A stretch of DNA of 64,000 bases from Branchiostoma floridae (taxonomy: Eukaryota; Chordata; Leptocardii; Amphioxiformes; Branchiostomatidae). The DNA lies in contig NC_049990.1 in the NCBI RefSeq assembly GCF_000003815.2, positions 11,685,549 through 11,749,548 on the forward strand. Reading direction: 5' to 3'. Numbering within the stretch: the first letter of the stretch is position 1; each line of letters opens with the position of its first letter. This document shows positions 20,847 through 31,916 of this stretch, piece after piece. Below the pieces are notes generated by a model, which had not been told where the DNA came from, searched no databases, and was given only the letters and a program-made list of their open reading frames with translations. The position numbers and the translations under genes were made by a program.

Positions 20847-22687
20847 TCATTTCTCCACACAGAACAGGTTTGGCTTCCTTTTAGCTGACTTCTCTCGCTG
20901 CACTTCCTCTAAGTAAGGCTGCAGGTAGGGGTCCTCACTGTACCTTGTCCACTGCTCAGGTGCCAGGACCTGCCAGTTGAAACAAGAAATGCAGTTGGCT
21001 GTGAGTGACATTTTTCAATGCACTGATATGGGTAGGGGACTAGGGGTAGACGCTAGATACAAGATAAAGAAGGAGGACAGTTCTTTTTTCTATATACTAA
21101 GTTATTTGTTCAAGTATGCTACTTGAAACTAGCAATATACGCATACTAGGCTACTTGAAGGCACTGGTGGCAATTACTGGTATGACTAAATATTGAGTCC
21201 ATTGTGGATGAGTTGCACAATACATGTGTACTACAAAAATCATTTGATATGACAGAAAATATTCTAAGTTCTATCATAACTTCTGCAAACGATTCTTGGT
21301 TCTGTCAAAGCTTTGCTGAGAATTCTTCAAAGTAAATTGAAGAGATAATGTGGCTATCCCAAACCAAGGAGAAGTGACCTTGCTGTATCCAAGCAATGAC
21401 AAGAAAATCTCTTGGATTTGGAAAGTGACAAGATATCTCTTCCCAATTGCTTCATTATTGTTGATAAAAGTTGTAAATGCTCAAATGAATTTCAAATGGG
21501 ATGAAAATTCTCATGCCATGTTGTGTCTCTTAGCATGTTGCATAAAAATTTCTCGATTCAGCGGTTTAAAATGGGGGTGGGGGACTAGTTGTGGTCACAA
21601 TATTAAACATTGCGACCACTACCAGTCTGACAGAGACCTCTTGGGGAAAACATATATGCAAATTTGTGTACTGACCCTTACCCATTGACCTGTAACCAAT
21701 TTCACCCCCAGAACTGCTTGTAGTGATGAATGAAAAACCTTTTGAAAAACTGACATGCCAGACCTTCAGAATTAGGTAAAGGTCACCACACATGGTATGC
21801 ACCATTTGGGTGGGTAATGGTGCAGAAAGGTATTTCAATAGACAAACAATTGGAATATATGTTTGTCATTTTTCTGTTCTGTTAATCTAAATGAATTTTA
21901 AGCACTTTTTTACGATATCCATTCATGTCAAATTTGTACATGCGGTTTGTATTTAGTCCTCCCTTTAAATGCCCTCCCCCCACCATACATTTTGAAACAT
22001 ATGAACATCAACTATACAGTTATGAATATGCAGAGTATTGGGTGAAGCAAATAATTCAGCCTATTTTGTCATTAGATCAGTGGGGCTTGTCCCTGAAAGT
22101 TAAATAGGTAAAGAGATAAGTGTTATTCTGGTATTCTTCTACCATTCAAGGCCTATAATGGTCCAATAAGCCCCCTGGCAAGGAGATATCATATAACACA
22201 GGAATACAACAGCTAACCTGTGTTACGTACACTGTAATTTCTCATAGCCAGGAGGCTTATAGGGCCTTGACCATTCCACATTTCAAGACCATATTTCCAC
22301 AGGAATAGTTTATTTGTAGATACATAAAAGCCAGCAGCTGAATTGTGTATCCGTTACTAACATTCTTAAAGAACCCCATGCAAAATGAGAATTCTGAATG
22401 TTAAAATGGCTACCTAATACATACATTAATTTCCTCACCTGTTTCTTCAATAGGAGGTTGACCGCCCTACACACTCTGAGATGGCGCTCCTCGAGCGTAC
22501 TTCTTGGTAGCCGTTTTAGCGCTTCTCTCGCGTTCTCTCCTTCATACAGCAGGTCATCTTTCTTCAAACCCAGCTGGTTCTGCCCACCAGAGGTGAACCG
22601 TGCCTTACTCCTCTCCAACCATGTGTAGTCACTGAGGGTGATAACCTGGTCTTTGTTTCGCATTGCTGGTCTCTTCGTCGTCTCCAT
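20847..22687 (-). CDS. UQCRB: Cytochrome bc1 complex subunit 7-like protein (UQCRB family)
   Basis: Subunit 7 (the 14-kDa subunit) is a peripheral, matrix-side component of mitochondrial complex III. Two exons encode 123 residues. Exon 1 (22439-22687, 83 codons) contains QNQLGLKKDDLLYEGENARE and ALKRLPRSTLEERHLRVCRA and ends AAACAG|GTGAGG. Exon 2 (20847-20969) begins after ggcag and reads VLAPEQWTRYSEDPYLQPYL, EEVQREKSAKRKPNLFCVEK, stop. The LGLxxDD, RLP, RxxRAxxLxLK and PxEQWTxYxED-YLxPYLxEV motifs are those of UQCRB (usually about 111 residues). The N-terminal 30 residues and the C-terminal KRKPNLFCVEK differ from vertebrate forms. It may be a divergent paralogue. It lies tail to tail with RPLP1, with under 600 bp between the stops. 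Confidence 0.85.
22141..22276. mobile_element. Small MITE in the UQCRB-like intron
   Basis: The left arm (ggtccaataagccccctggc) and right arm (ccaggaggcttatagggcc) are imperfect inverted repeats around a short centre. About 135 bp, non-coding. Confidence 0.5.
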
Positions 22688-22699
22688 TATTCAGTATTT

Positions 22700-24040
22700 T
22701 CGTATATGTTCATAAACATTAAGATCACTTGAAATGTCAGTTTCCGATTCAGCTCCTGTCTGTGCAATTAGAGTTGAAAGTTCATAAAATATTCATGACT
22801 GACACACTCTTCAATTCCATAAGTGTGCCAAGAGAACTGTAATTATACATAAAAGTAACAGTTGAGATGCAAACCAAACAATTGGAGCTGTCCAAGTGTA
22901 GGAGATACTATGGTACAACCACAGTCTGTGAAATTCCTCTGATGATGGAAGTGCCAGATGGTTTGAGTATGCAACAATTGGTACAGAACACAGGACAATA
23001 CCTCTTGGCTACCAGCTGGAGGGGTTTTCATTGAGCAGCTCAGTTCACCTCTGACTCTTACCAGGCAGCCTCTATTGTGTGAAGATATAAGGGCGATGCC
23101 AACATACTGCTCAGGCCCTACGCCTTCTACTGTGCAATGAAAAATTGTATAATGCGAGATATGAACTCTGATGGATTGTACATTGTGGTGAGAAGTGCTG
23201 ATAATTCTATGGTAAATGTGGTAGTCTTTCTGAATGCTTTGTTATTGCCATTTATGGAGCACAAAGATTTGTGTAGTAAACAGAGCTCAACAGGGGTCAA
23301 GGAAAAATGGGCAATCTTGCCCTTAGGCAAGCAGGGTCTCCTCCATTCAGAACAATGGACGGTTCCACTAGCAGTGGGGAGGGGCATGTATTCTTCTCTA
23401 CTTCTCTTAAGCTTCCAATATCATTTTCATCACATCCACACAGCCTTTTGAGTTCCTCATATTCTTTTTATTTCTGTAAATATCTCTTGCGTGATACGAG
23501 TTTTATACTACTTGTGTATAATGGGTACTTGTGTCAATCTATGACATTAATTACATACTTGTTATATCCTTGACCCTTGCTACTCATAAGTGGGATTGCT
23601 ATCAATTGTTCCATGGCAGGCTCCTTTCCTATATCTGAAGTTACATTCTAAACTAAACATATTAGGCACTACCCACATTACATAAACTGTAGCAGAATAA
23701 GTGACTGTTATATTCCAACTCATCAGTACCCTTGATAGCAGATGAGAGAAATTTCTCTCATGATTTCACTGTCAACCAATCAATTATTGGCCACCCCCAG
23801 CACAGTTTTAACAGTCTTAGTACTAAGTACTTCACAAACAATATGTTTTGGAGCAGAAGTGCTTACAACAAAAACATTAATGGGTCTTTTATTATAAAAA
23901 TTATAACAACCTTTTCCTGTTACCCTTTTTCAGTTACATTTGCTTCCAATGCAAGACTGACACAAGACCGTTTTTTGTCATGTCCATAACATGTGACATT
24001 TGACTCATGAGTCATGTAGCATTAAAAAAACAACTACACA
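22700..24040. other. Intergenic region between UQCRB-like and AGMAT
   Basis: It contains the promoter side of the UQCRB-like gene and the 3' flank of AGMAT. No additional exon or RNA gene was identified. Confidence 0.5.
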
Positions 24041-24048
24041 GCATCCAT

Positions 24049-27000
24049 TCAGCCACGTCTGTACTGCACCCCAGGCAAGACACACAGCATCTCAAACAAC
24101 AGGTTCGCTGCAGTCAGGGCGGTGTTACCGGATGGGTCATAGGCTGGAGAGACCTGGGAAAGGCATTCAAATTGTTTTAATAGTCTAAATGAGTAAGTTA
24201 TATAAGGCCACAGTATGAGTGAATATGCATTATCTTAGGGTAAACAAAAATGGTCTGTATATACCCAATTGTTATAAGCATACAATGCTATGACATTGAT
24301 CATTATTTTGTTTAGACATGTAAACATGAGGTATGCTGGCATCTGTAATTATCTGTGAGACTCTCACACATAAAACAGGTAAAAGTTACATTTTTTTATA
24401 CACACTATCAACAGGTGGCACTGTTCACCTGAGCTCTAATCTAATTTACATGTGAAAGCACAGAACAGTATACAACAGCATGTTTTGAATTGAAAAAAAA
24501 AAACTTTTTAAACATGTGAGTCAGAATATTTATTGAGTTACCTTATGCTTTCTGAACATCTGTCAATTTCTGTTACTTTCGTGATGCCATATTGTAGAGC
24601 CCTCAAGAAGTTCACTTGACAAAGTGTTGAAAGTTAAATGTCAAAATGTCTCAAAGTTTAAATTTGAGGATTTCAGGATTTTTTTCTCACCTCAACCAAG
24701 TCCCCTCCCACCAAGTTGAGCCCACGACATCCCCTGATGATTTCTAAGCCCTGATGCGACGTCAGTCCCCCTATCTCCGGGGTTCCCGTCCCTGGCGCGT
24801 ACGCCGGGTCCAGGGCATCGATGTCAAAGCTCAGATAGACCGGACCATCCCCCATCTGTGCACGTACCTCCTCCATCAGTGGTGCCAGAGACTTGTACCA
24901 GATCTCTTCTGCCTGGACCACTCGGAAACCCTGCAAGAGAAAAGTCATATATTCTTTTATTCACCAAGCTGTTGTTTCTCTGCATTTTACTACTCAATGC
25001 TATGTTGTTTTATCTCCAACAGATGTCTAAGGATTTTGGTCATTCTTGCTGTTTTACGCCAGTTTTTGAAACTCTCCCTTGGACTAGTTGGAGAGGGCGT
25101 TCAAAACTTTAACAAAATATGTGTGACTAGAAAGGAGTATTTTGAGAGATTGGGACATTTTTTTCATATGCATGTTGACAGAGAATACCATAAAACAGAC
25201 AAGTTGCCATGACATTTCTTAACAAATGAATAATTAAGCTGCTATGACTGAAACTTTTTTTACTCTTACTTCTGTGAGCAATGAGGCAGCACTAAAGCAA
25301 CTACTGTGAGCTCATCTCACAAGAAGAGGGTTGCTTTTTTTCCACAATACAAAATCAAGTCGCTAAGACAGCCGCCAATCTTGCCATTAAAGTCTTGCCT
25401 CACAAATGATGTAAAAAAGCATATTCACAGCTGCAAAGTGCATCTTCATCTTATCCATTGTCATCTTTAAAATCATGAGAATCGTAAGCATACAATCATA
25501 CAAAAAGTATGCAGATAAGGGTGATTTTTCTATACCTGACTTCTCGACCAATCATAGTCGTAATCAGTGTAGCCTGTTCCACGCAGGCCTATCTGAATCA
25601 CTCGGTTACAGTCCAGTAGACCTTCGTCCACCGCACGATAGAACGGCGTACCGTGGGCTACCTTCTCGTCGCCCATTTGGTCGTGCGTGTCTGCATGTGC
25701 GTCCACATGCACTAAGCCAACTGGCCCATGCTTATCCTGGAATAGAATATATATATATATATATACACTATTGAATATATAGAAACTAGCATGCAGTATT
25801 CACCATAGATGATTGTATGATTCTCCCCTGTACATTGATGGAAAAGACATTTCTTTCACAGAATGGTTTTCACAAGTGTTGTTTCAGCATTTTGGACTTC
25901 AGATAACTTTTCCTGGCCAAAATTTTGAAGTGTGTTTGACTTTAAATGGCAAACCCATTGACTTTGTACAACTCCAAAAGCAACAGGGGAAAAGTTACAA
26001 ATCATTCAGGGTGAGGGCTGCATCTTTCCTGATCTACCTGTTGCCTGCTCCACCCATAATCATCACTGGAATACCCCGTGCCTCTCAGCCCTATCTGTAA
26101 AACTCGTTGGCAGTCTAGGAGGCCCTCCTCCACCGCCCTGCGGAAGGGCGTCCCGTGGGAGATCTTTTCTCCGAGCTGCTTGTCGCTGGTGTCAGCGTGG
26201 GCATCAACATGAACTAAGCCAACAGGACCATACTTCGTCTATAAAAGGCAACACAGCAAGCAAATCATAAGAGCTGATATTTGCTGGCTAATGCAACACT
26301 TTCCCACCAAAATATCCATTGGACAAGTTACCACTGTCACAACTACTAGTAAATTATTTAGTCAGATGTACTTTAATAGACTGCTTTTGCTTTTATGGAA
26401 AAAGGATGATAAATTAGCCTGGGTACCATCCTATATCTATATACTGGGGCCTTTTTTTAGGGTAGCACCAAGAGGCCACGTCTAGCGAAATAATAGACGT
26501 TAAGCGAGGACAACAACAACAACAACAAAGAGTGTAAGAAGCCCTGGTAGAAATCGGATGGTACCCAGGCTATGATAAATGGCATGCAAAGTCTTTTAAT
26601 CATTGTAAGTTAAAATGTTAGACTTAGAGTCTCCCAGATGTATACGTGCCCATCTCGATTTCTATAGCCCTAGGGTCACACATTTGTGTATTGTAAGCAT
26701 TACCTATACAACTTTTCTTGCAGCTTTCAAAGATAATTCTTTGTGAAAGAGACTGTAGGCAACATTTTTAAAAGAACTCAAGGCCCCTATTCCAGAAATA
26801 ACCAACCTTGATTGCTTGTAAGATGGGATAGGTTAGAGTGTGGTCACCCCCCAGAGTAAGAGGCTTGCACCCATTGGCCACGATCTTAGAGTAGGCCTCT
26901 CGGATCTTCTTCACAGCATCCTTCAAGTCATACATGTTGATAAAGACGTCTCCGATATCTGCAACTTGGAGGGAGTCAAATGGTGCAGCACCTGCATATA

Positions 27001-29077
27001 GGTGTAAAGTGAAACATTTTGAGTACGAATAACTTTTTGCTTGTTTTACAAAAGGCCATGAAAATTTGATTAAATGTATGACATCTTCTGTGAGCCCCCA
27101 AACTGATACGAGCATGCCAATAAAAAAATCATTTGGCCAAAAAGACTTGTCTTCATTATGAAAAGTAAGTGGTCAGAAATAAGGTTTAACAAATGTTTGA
27201 GAGTTTTATACTGAACAATAGATTCTTCATTTTTGTTCTTTTGCATCTTCTTCTTTTGGCCTTGGAATTGACAATGACATTAGTGTATGTAAGTTCCAAT
27301 ATTTTTTTTGCATTTATATAAAAAGTAAACTGCCTTGAGGTGTAACACAACAGTTTTGTACACTACAAGCTGCAACTGGCATCATGGCAGATAGTAGGCT
27401 GAAAAGAGAGGAATAAATTGCACTACATGTAATCAAAGTAGGTATCAAGATGACAGTGTTAAAAAAAACATCTGATTCAATGACTTAAAGAAAAATACAG
27501 TGTAAGCAGGGCTGCAAAATATTTTGAGAAATCCTGCAGCATGTTTTTTTAAGTCCTGCAGGATATTTTGTGAAATCCCAAGAGGCCACGTCTAGCGAAA
27601 TAATAGCATTAAACGAGGACAACAACAACAACAAAGTACTTGGATGTTATTACCAAAACCCCACTGCATCTAGCCAAGCAGAGCATTTTCCATTCAAAGG
27701 AAGGAAAGCTGCGTAAGAATGGACTACAAGATTTCATCCACTCATAGTCATACCAGAATAAACTTTTCAGTGTGGTGGGGTGTTTTAACATGCTCGAGGT
27801 GTGGCACTCCTCAAACACAGGGCCTCAGGTTTTGGATGATAATAGATCCCATCCAAAAGGACGACTGTAGCAGGAGCTACATGTTTCATGTAGATAAGTC
27901 AATTTCACCTGAGTCCAGTGAGGAAATTAAGTGTTAAGGCACATTTGAATCATAAATTTTGAATGCACAGGTAACTCTGCCATACATAAGCCTAGAATCA
28001 TCAAAAAACTGTGCAAGAATGCATTTGCATAAATCCCATTCCTAGAAATTCAAATCCAGGTGCAGAATTTCAAACCTTTTTAAGTCAACAATCCTAACCA
28101 GAAAGCCTCCTTGCGACCTATGATTTTGATAACGATAAAACTTTAAACAAAATTGAAAAATAAGTTGACATCCAAAGTCATGTAAAATATGGTTCAACTT
28201 GGCTAACGACAACATAACCAGAGTGAAATCTCCTTAAATGATGCTAAATGCTAGTCATGTTTTATCACTTTATAATAATTGGTTTAACACCAATTTGTTT
28301 CTTTATACAAGCGATGATAAATGCATGCAAATTTTGTAACCGTACAATACAATATCATAACTGTTAAACATACTAGTACCTGTCCAGTTATTGTATGGTC
28401 TGAGCATGACCGACTCTGTACGAATCTGCCTTGGTCCGAATCTGGTTCCTGACCGGTTGGACGTACCAATGTCCAGTGGAATCCCAACAAAGCAGGCGTC
28501 CAGACCTGTGTGAGGATGAAAATAAAAACTACGATAATTACCAACACAAAGCTCTGATGACAATACCATTGAATTTGTATACATTTGTAGTTTGCTATCA
28601 TAAGTGTTTTGTTTTTTTTCATGTACTGGTAAAAAAATAAATGGAATGCCTTCATTTGCAATGTGGGAACAGACACCGCTAGAAGCACACTCTTCTGGGG
28701 CGTTGCCAAAAACCGCAAACGGGGTCATGCATGGGGCATTGTCTGTCAACATGTGTGTGGTGATGGGGGGTGGGAGTGGGGTGCTGATATCATTGTAAAA
28801 AAAAACACCCCTGTTCCCCACTGACGAAGAACGTGACAATCAGAAAGCTGTACTGCCATATATCTGTACCAGAACGTTATTTACCTTGGGTGTCGTTCTG
28901 AACTGGTAAACGCATCATGGAGGCGATACCGCCAGGCCTCGGCAAGTCGTTCCCGCTTGGGGGTACATTAAACTTCTGCTGCAAGGCGCCACTCGTTGAC
29001 ACGGATCTAGAGCCTCCAAGGAAGCCAGAACTTCTTCGAAGTGTCGTCGCAACAGCTCGCACTGCTGCAACAGCCAT
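24049..29077 (-). CDS. AGMAT: Agmatinase, mitochondrial
   Basis: Ureohydrolase family; the annotated reaction is agmatine to putrescine plus urea, with two Mn ions. Six exons give 349 residues (human AGMAT is about 350). Exon 1, 28885-29077: presequence MAVAAVRAVATTLRRSSGFL, then GGIASMMRLPVQ. Exon 2, 28380-28505: FVGIPLDIGTSNRSGTRFGP. Exon 3, 26807-26991: VADIGDVFINMYDL and the metal motif LTLGGDHTLTYPILQ. Exon 4, in two versions (26038-26238 or 25536-25736): VHVDAHADT. Exon 5, 24691-24930: YLSFDIDALDPAYAPGTGTP. Exon 6, 24049-24153: VSPAYDPSGNTALTAANLLF, ending QYRRG and stop. All expected His/Asp metal ligands are present. All junctions are GT/AG and the phases agree (1,1,0,0,0). The Arg-rich, acid-poor N-terminus fits mitochondrial import. 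Confidence 0.95.
25536..25736 (-). CDS. AGMAT: AGMAT exon 4b (alternative metal-site exon)
   Basis: 201 nt, phase 0 at both ends, acceptor tattccag, donor AGTCAG|GTATAG. It encodes 67 residues from DKHGPVGLVHVDAHADTHD through GDEKVAHGTPFYRAVDEGLL to GYTDYDYDWSRSQ. It has the same length, phase and core motif as 4a and is separated from it by a 299-nt intron. Inclusion of both would keep the frame but insert a second metal-site segment, so mutually exclusive use is expected. Confidence 0.9.
26038..26238 (-). CDS. AGMAT: AGMAT exon 4a (alternative metal-site exon)
   Basis: 201 nt, phase 0 at both ends, acceptor ttttatag, donor CAACAG|GTAGAT. It encodes 67 residues from TKYGPVGLVHVDAHADTSD through GEKISHGTPFRRAVEEGLLD to GYSSDDYGWSRQQ. 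It supplies the second metal-binding motif (DAHAD). Compared with exon 4b, changes cluster just after DAHADT (SDKQLGEKIS) and near the C-terminal end. Confidence 0.9.
26415..26572. mobile_element. TAGCCTGG-family MITE (copy 2), AGMAT intron 3
   Basis: Perfect 16-bp termini: tagcctgggtaccatcc and ggatggtacccaggcta. It carries inside it a second repeat (26468-26530) also found at 27579-27637. Confidence 0.85.
26468..26530. repeat. Dispersed repeat AAGAGGCCACGTCTAGCGAA with (ACA)n tail, copy 1
   Basis: ccaagaggccacgtctagcg, then aaataatag and aagcgaggacaacaacaaca. The tail-like (aca)n end suggests a retroposon 3' end. The second copy at 27579-27637 differs by a few bases. Confidence 0.7.
27042..27300. 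mobile_element. Relic of the GGCCANGTTGATTTG-ended element (copy 2), AGMAT intron 2
   Basis: It aligns with the copies at 13.4 and 41.6 kb: aaggccatgaaaatttgatt, gtatgacatctt, ccaaactgat, and later acaatagattcttcattttt and ggccttggaattgac. Strongly diverged. Confidence 0.55.
27579..27637. repeat. Dispersed repeat AAGAGGCCACGTCTAGCGAA with (ACA)n tail, copy 2
   Basis: Same sequence as the 26.5 kb copy but free of the surrounding MITE termini, which shows that the two repeats move or are copied independently. Confidence 0.7.
27895..27946 (-). mobile_element. SINE core fragment
   Basis: On the minus strand it reads aacacttaatttcctcactg, then gactcaggtgaaatt. This matches the central segment of the SINEs at 30.7 and 33.9 kb (cttcctcact...aggt) and resembles the conserved core domains of metazoan tRNA-derived SINEs. 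Confidence 0.45.
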
Positions 29078-29083
29078 GATTTT

Positions 29084-29107
29084 GGTCAGGGTCAGGGTTA
29101 GGGTGGT
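29084..29107. repeat. Telomere-like GGTCAGGG/GGTTAGGG run upstream of AGMAT
   Basis: ggtcagggtcagggttaggg lies immediately 5' of the AGMAT start, in its 5' UTR or promoter. It is too short to be an interstitial telomere block. Confidence 0.5.
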
Positions 29108-29219
29108 TACAGTCTTCAGTGAATGTCTGACAGCATGGTCAGGGGGCGGGGTTCACCGGGGTTCACCCAGCTGGCGAGCTTGCGCTCAAAGAAAGTTCAA
29201 AGGTCACTCTCGCTCCTGA

Positions 29220-29985
29220 GTGATCAAAATTACTATAAATGGGAAAATGTTCGCGAAGGTTTTATGTTAGCGGTTTAATCAAACTACGTGGTGAATTTAT
29301 CACGGCGAAACGTTTCGCTAGAGATGTCTCAAGTAGCATCTTGCTTTTGGCCGCAAACTTAACACTATCATGAACACTCATTTTATTTTTCTTCTTAATC
29401 TTCTCTACCAGTCTAATAAATTAAATCCCCGCGATAATTTTCTCTTCTACACTATAGCCGGGAAACCTGGTGGATGGGTTAACATACATTCGCATAATTC
29501 CACCAGGTGTCATTATGCCACCACCTTAAAAACTTTTTATACAGGCCTTCTCAAGATTCAACACCTAAATATCTGAATTGTATTACATTTAAGAGGTTAA
29601 CATTAGGTGTTCAAGACAATCTTTTCCCATTCCCATTCAAAATCAAGGGGACTGAAAATAATTTCAGGCTGGCTACAACTCTGCATGTACCCCTTCTAAT
29701 TACTGTCGCCCCATGAGCGAATTTCGAAGTACATGTAGTTGAAACTGCCCCATAGAAATTTCGCGACTAGTGCATTTTGTAGTGAGAACGTGTTATCTTA
29801 AAGACGACAAAGAACTCCTTGGTATTCTGGTGTCTTCGTAGACAAACCTTTTCATAGCGAAGATAGGAGAAAATTTACATAGTTTTTGAAGATGACACTA
29901 TTGATCACTATTGATTCCAATGACCAGATGGCAGATGTGCAACCTATATCACCTGTGGACAATCTCCGAGCAGATGGAGGGACGG
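29220..29985. other. Non-coding upstream region of AGMAT
   Basis: No gene recognised. It presumably includes the AGMAT promoter. No divergent gene is seen on the plus strand. Confidence 0.45.
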
Positions 29986-29988
29986 GAT

Positions 29989-30079
29989 AGCCTGGATGCG
30001 ATCCAATTTATACTCACCCGGGGCCCGCCCTGATTTTTTTCAGGGTGGGTCCTGTAGTAATCGGATGATACCCTGGCTA
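29989..30079. mobile_element. TAGCCTGG-family MITE (copy 3)
   Basis: The ends tagcctggatgcgatcc and ggatgataccctggcta are inverted repeats; the internal gccctgatttttttcagggt is a small hairpin. About 91 bp. Confidence 0.75.
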
Positions 30080-30240
30080 GGAACGGGAAGTCCTGGCGTT
30101 TCACCAATGTGAGGTAATATACCTCATGACCATACGTGACGCTAGCACAACCGGAGATGACGTCTTTGCGGTGGGAACTTCAAGGGAAGCCGCTAGGTGT
30201 CGCAGCGATGTGAGCCACACTAGCGACGGCAGTGTCAATA

Positions 30241-30394
30241 ATATACTTTCCAAGCAGAGTTTGATGGGGAAAAATCGTGACCCTTTTCTTATATATGCCG
30301 TCTTTTTCTGTCAGCTAACCCCACCAGAAAAAGACGACATATAAATAATAAAAAGGTCACGATTTCCCCCCTTCAACCTCTGCTTGGAGAGTAT
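30241..30394. mobile_element. Foldback MITE, near-perfect hairpin
   Basis: Left arm atactttccaagcagagttt, aatcgtgacc, gccgtctttttctg pairs with right arm cagaaaaagacgacatat, ggtcacgattt, cctctgcttggagagtat. About 65 bp per arm. The outer ends resemble those of the element at 54.6 kb (tattctccaagcagagg). Confidence 0.8.
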
Positions 30395-30634
30395 CAGTAA
30401 GCTGGACACTGGGGGGACATACATGAGTTGAGTTTATTGATACCTGGAGCTGCCACACCTTGACTATGATATCAATTTTGTCACCTATCTTAGGTACAAA
30501 TGAGTGCCTAGCTTTCGATAGAGACATTCTATCGTATGGAACGTAAAGGATTCTTTTTATATTTTGCTTTTGGACAGACGAGGACAATGTGTGTGCACTC
30601 AAGTTAGTAACTTATATGAACGGTTCCAAGTACA

Positions 30635-30832
30635 CAGTAATGACAGAAGGTAAAGCTTTTCTCTTACCTCCCCGACCGAATTCAAGTCGAGTACTCATTT
30701 TCAAACCTTGGTAAAGTGAGGAAGGTCGTGATAAGTGGCTTTCTAAAGTGCACAACGCCGGGACAGGGGCACGGCGGGTATCGAACTCGGGACTTCTAGA
30801 TTCTGATCCGAACGCTCTACCAGTTACGTACG
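30635..30832 (-). mobile_element. tRNA-derived SINE (copy 1)
   Basis: On the minus strand an A-box-like ggtagagcgttcgg is followed by a B box in cccgagttcgatacc. A central segment follows (gcactttagaaagccactta, cgaccttcctcactttacc, aaggtttgaaaatgagtac) and then ggtcggggaggtaag. The tRNA-like head plus a core domain is the layout of Deu/Nin-type metazoan SINEs (family knowledge; exact family not determined). Confidence 0.7.
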
Positions 30833-31425
30833 TACGCTACACACGACGCCGAACATAAAGTTGTAGGTACATGTACGTCCGGCTTGAGGAGAGACTGAAA
30901 CGTTAAAGAACCCATCATACATATCGAAACTTAAACCGCGTATTTCAGATCTTACGTTCTTACATTCTGCTAGATCTGCAAAAGTTACATTCACCTGTTT
31001 AATGTCAAGCCTTCCACAAATTAGTATTTGCTGAATGAATATCTAATTAAAGCGAACATATAAAGTAAAACAGAACTTCCAGAAGACCTCATTATTGGTA
31101 ATGCCAATAATGAGATATCACAGTGGAGTAATTTTCTCCTTTTTTTAGTCCGACTTTTGAAAAAAAAACGGGGACACTGGCCAGAACAGGCAATTACATG
31201 TACCGCAATTTTAGCCACCTGTGCGTCGGTATGATTGAAGAAGGAAAAAAAAACTTGCGGGCAAGATAGTGTTGTGAAAGGTTGTTTTGGCATTAGCTTC
31301 GTCGGCATCTTCCCACAAAGGAAGAACGTTTAGTCACAGAACAGTCAATAACTGTTATCACTTCTGACCAAATGACCGTATGTGTGGTTTAAAACGAAAA
31401 CAGACATTGTACAGACCTTACCTAC

Positions 31426-31662
31426 AGATGCACTCTCACCGCACTTGTGTCAAGCTTGCGTCACTGCGAGGTTCGTTCACTGCGTCACTGTTTTGCTATT
31501 TTCACAGATATTTTTATAATTCAGATATTGCGTCATACGTAAAAGTATGACTTAGAAGACGACAAAATACACAAAAAGTCAGAAAATTCGTTCTCTATCT
31601 CTGAGTATCTTCGGAACCCTACAGTGAAGCAAGCGTGACGCTAGTGCAGTGAGAGTGTACCT
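31426..31662. mobile_element. AAGGTGCACTCTCACTGCACTT MITE (copy 1, decayed)
   Basis: The ends gatgcactctcaccgcactt and agtgcagtgagagtgtacct are inverted repeats. Inner segments gcttgcgtcactgcgaggtt and atacgtaaaagtatgactta match the better preserved copy at 37.05-37.30 kb. Confidence 0.75.
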
Positions 31663-31916
31663 TTAGCAATTTTCCATCATAGACTAGTTTAATACTGTCG
31701 GCCAACGCCTCTTTTTAAAGTCCTCTAAGGATTTCTACCAGGTATTCTTTGGAGTACTTCTCTTCCCTCTATCACCCGGTCGCATCCTAGTCCTCATTGC
31801 AGTTTTCAAGCGCCGATTGTTAGGGGTATGATAGGCATGTGCTGGGTGTTGAAAATCTATCTTTCTCTACTGACATAAAATGTAGTCACCTCAACCATGT
31901 TAAATCAATGTGACAA

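Noticed and set aside
24754-25212. Plus-strand ORF antisense to AGMAT exon 5
   Set aside because: Low stop density results from the coding exon on the other strand; there is no domain, and the frame runs into intron sequence.
29084-29107. Interstitial telomere sequence
   Set aside because: Only three or four imperfect GGTCAGGG/GGTTAGGG units; more likely a chance G-rich promoter element.
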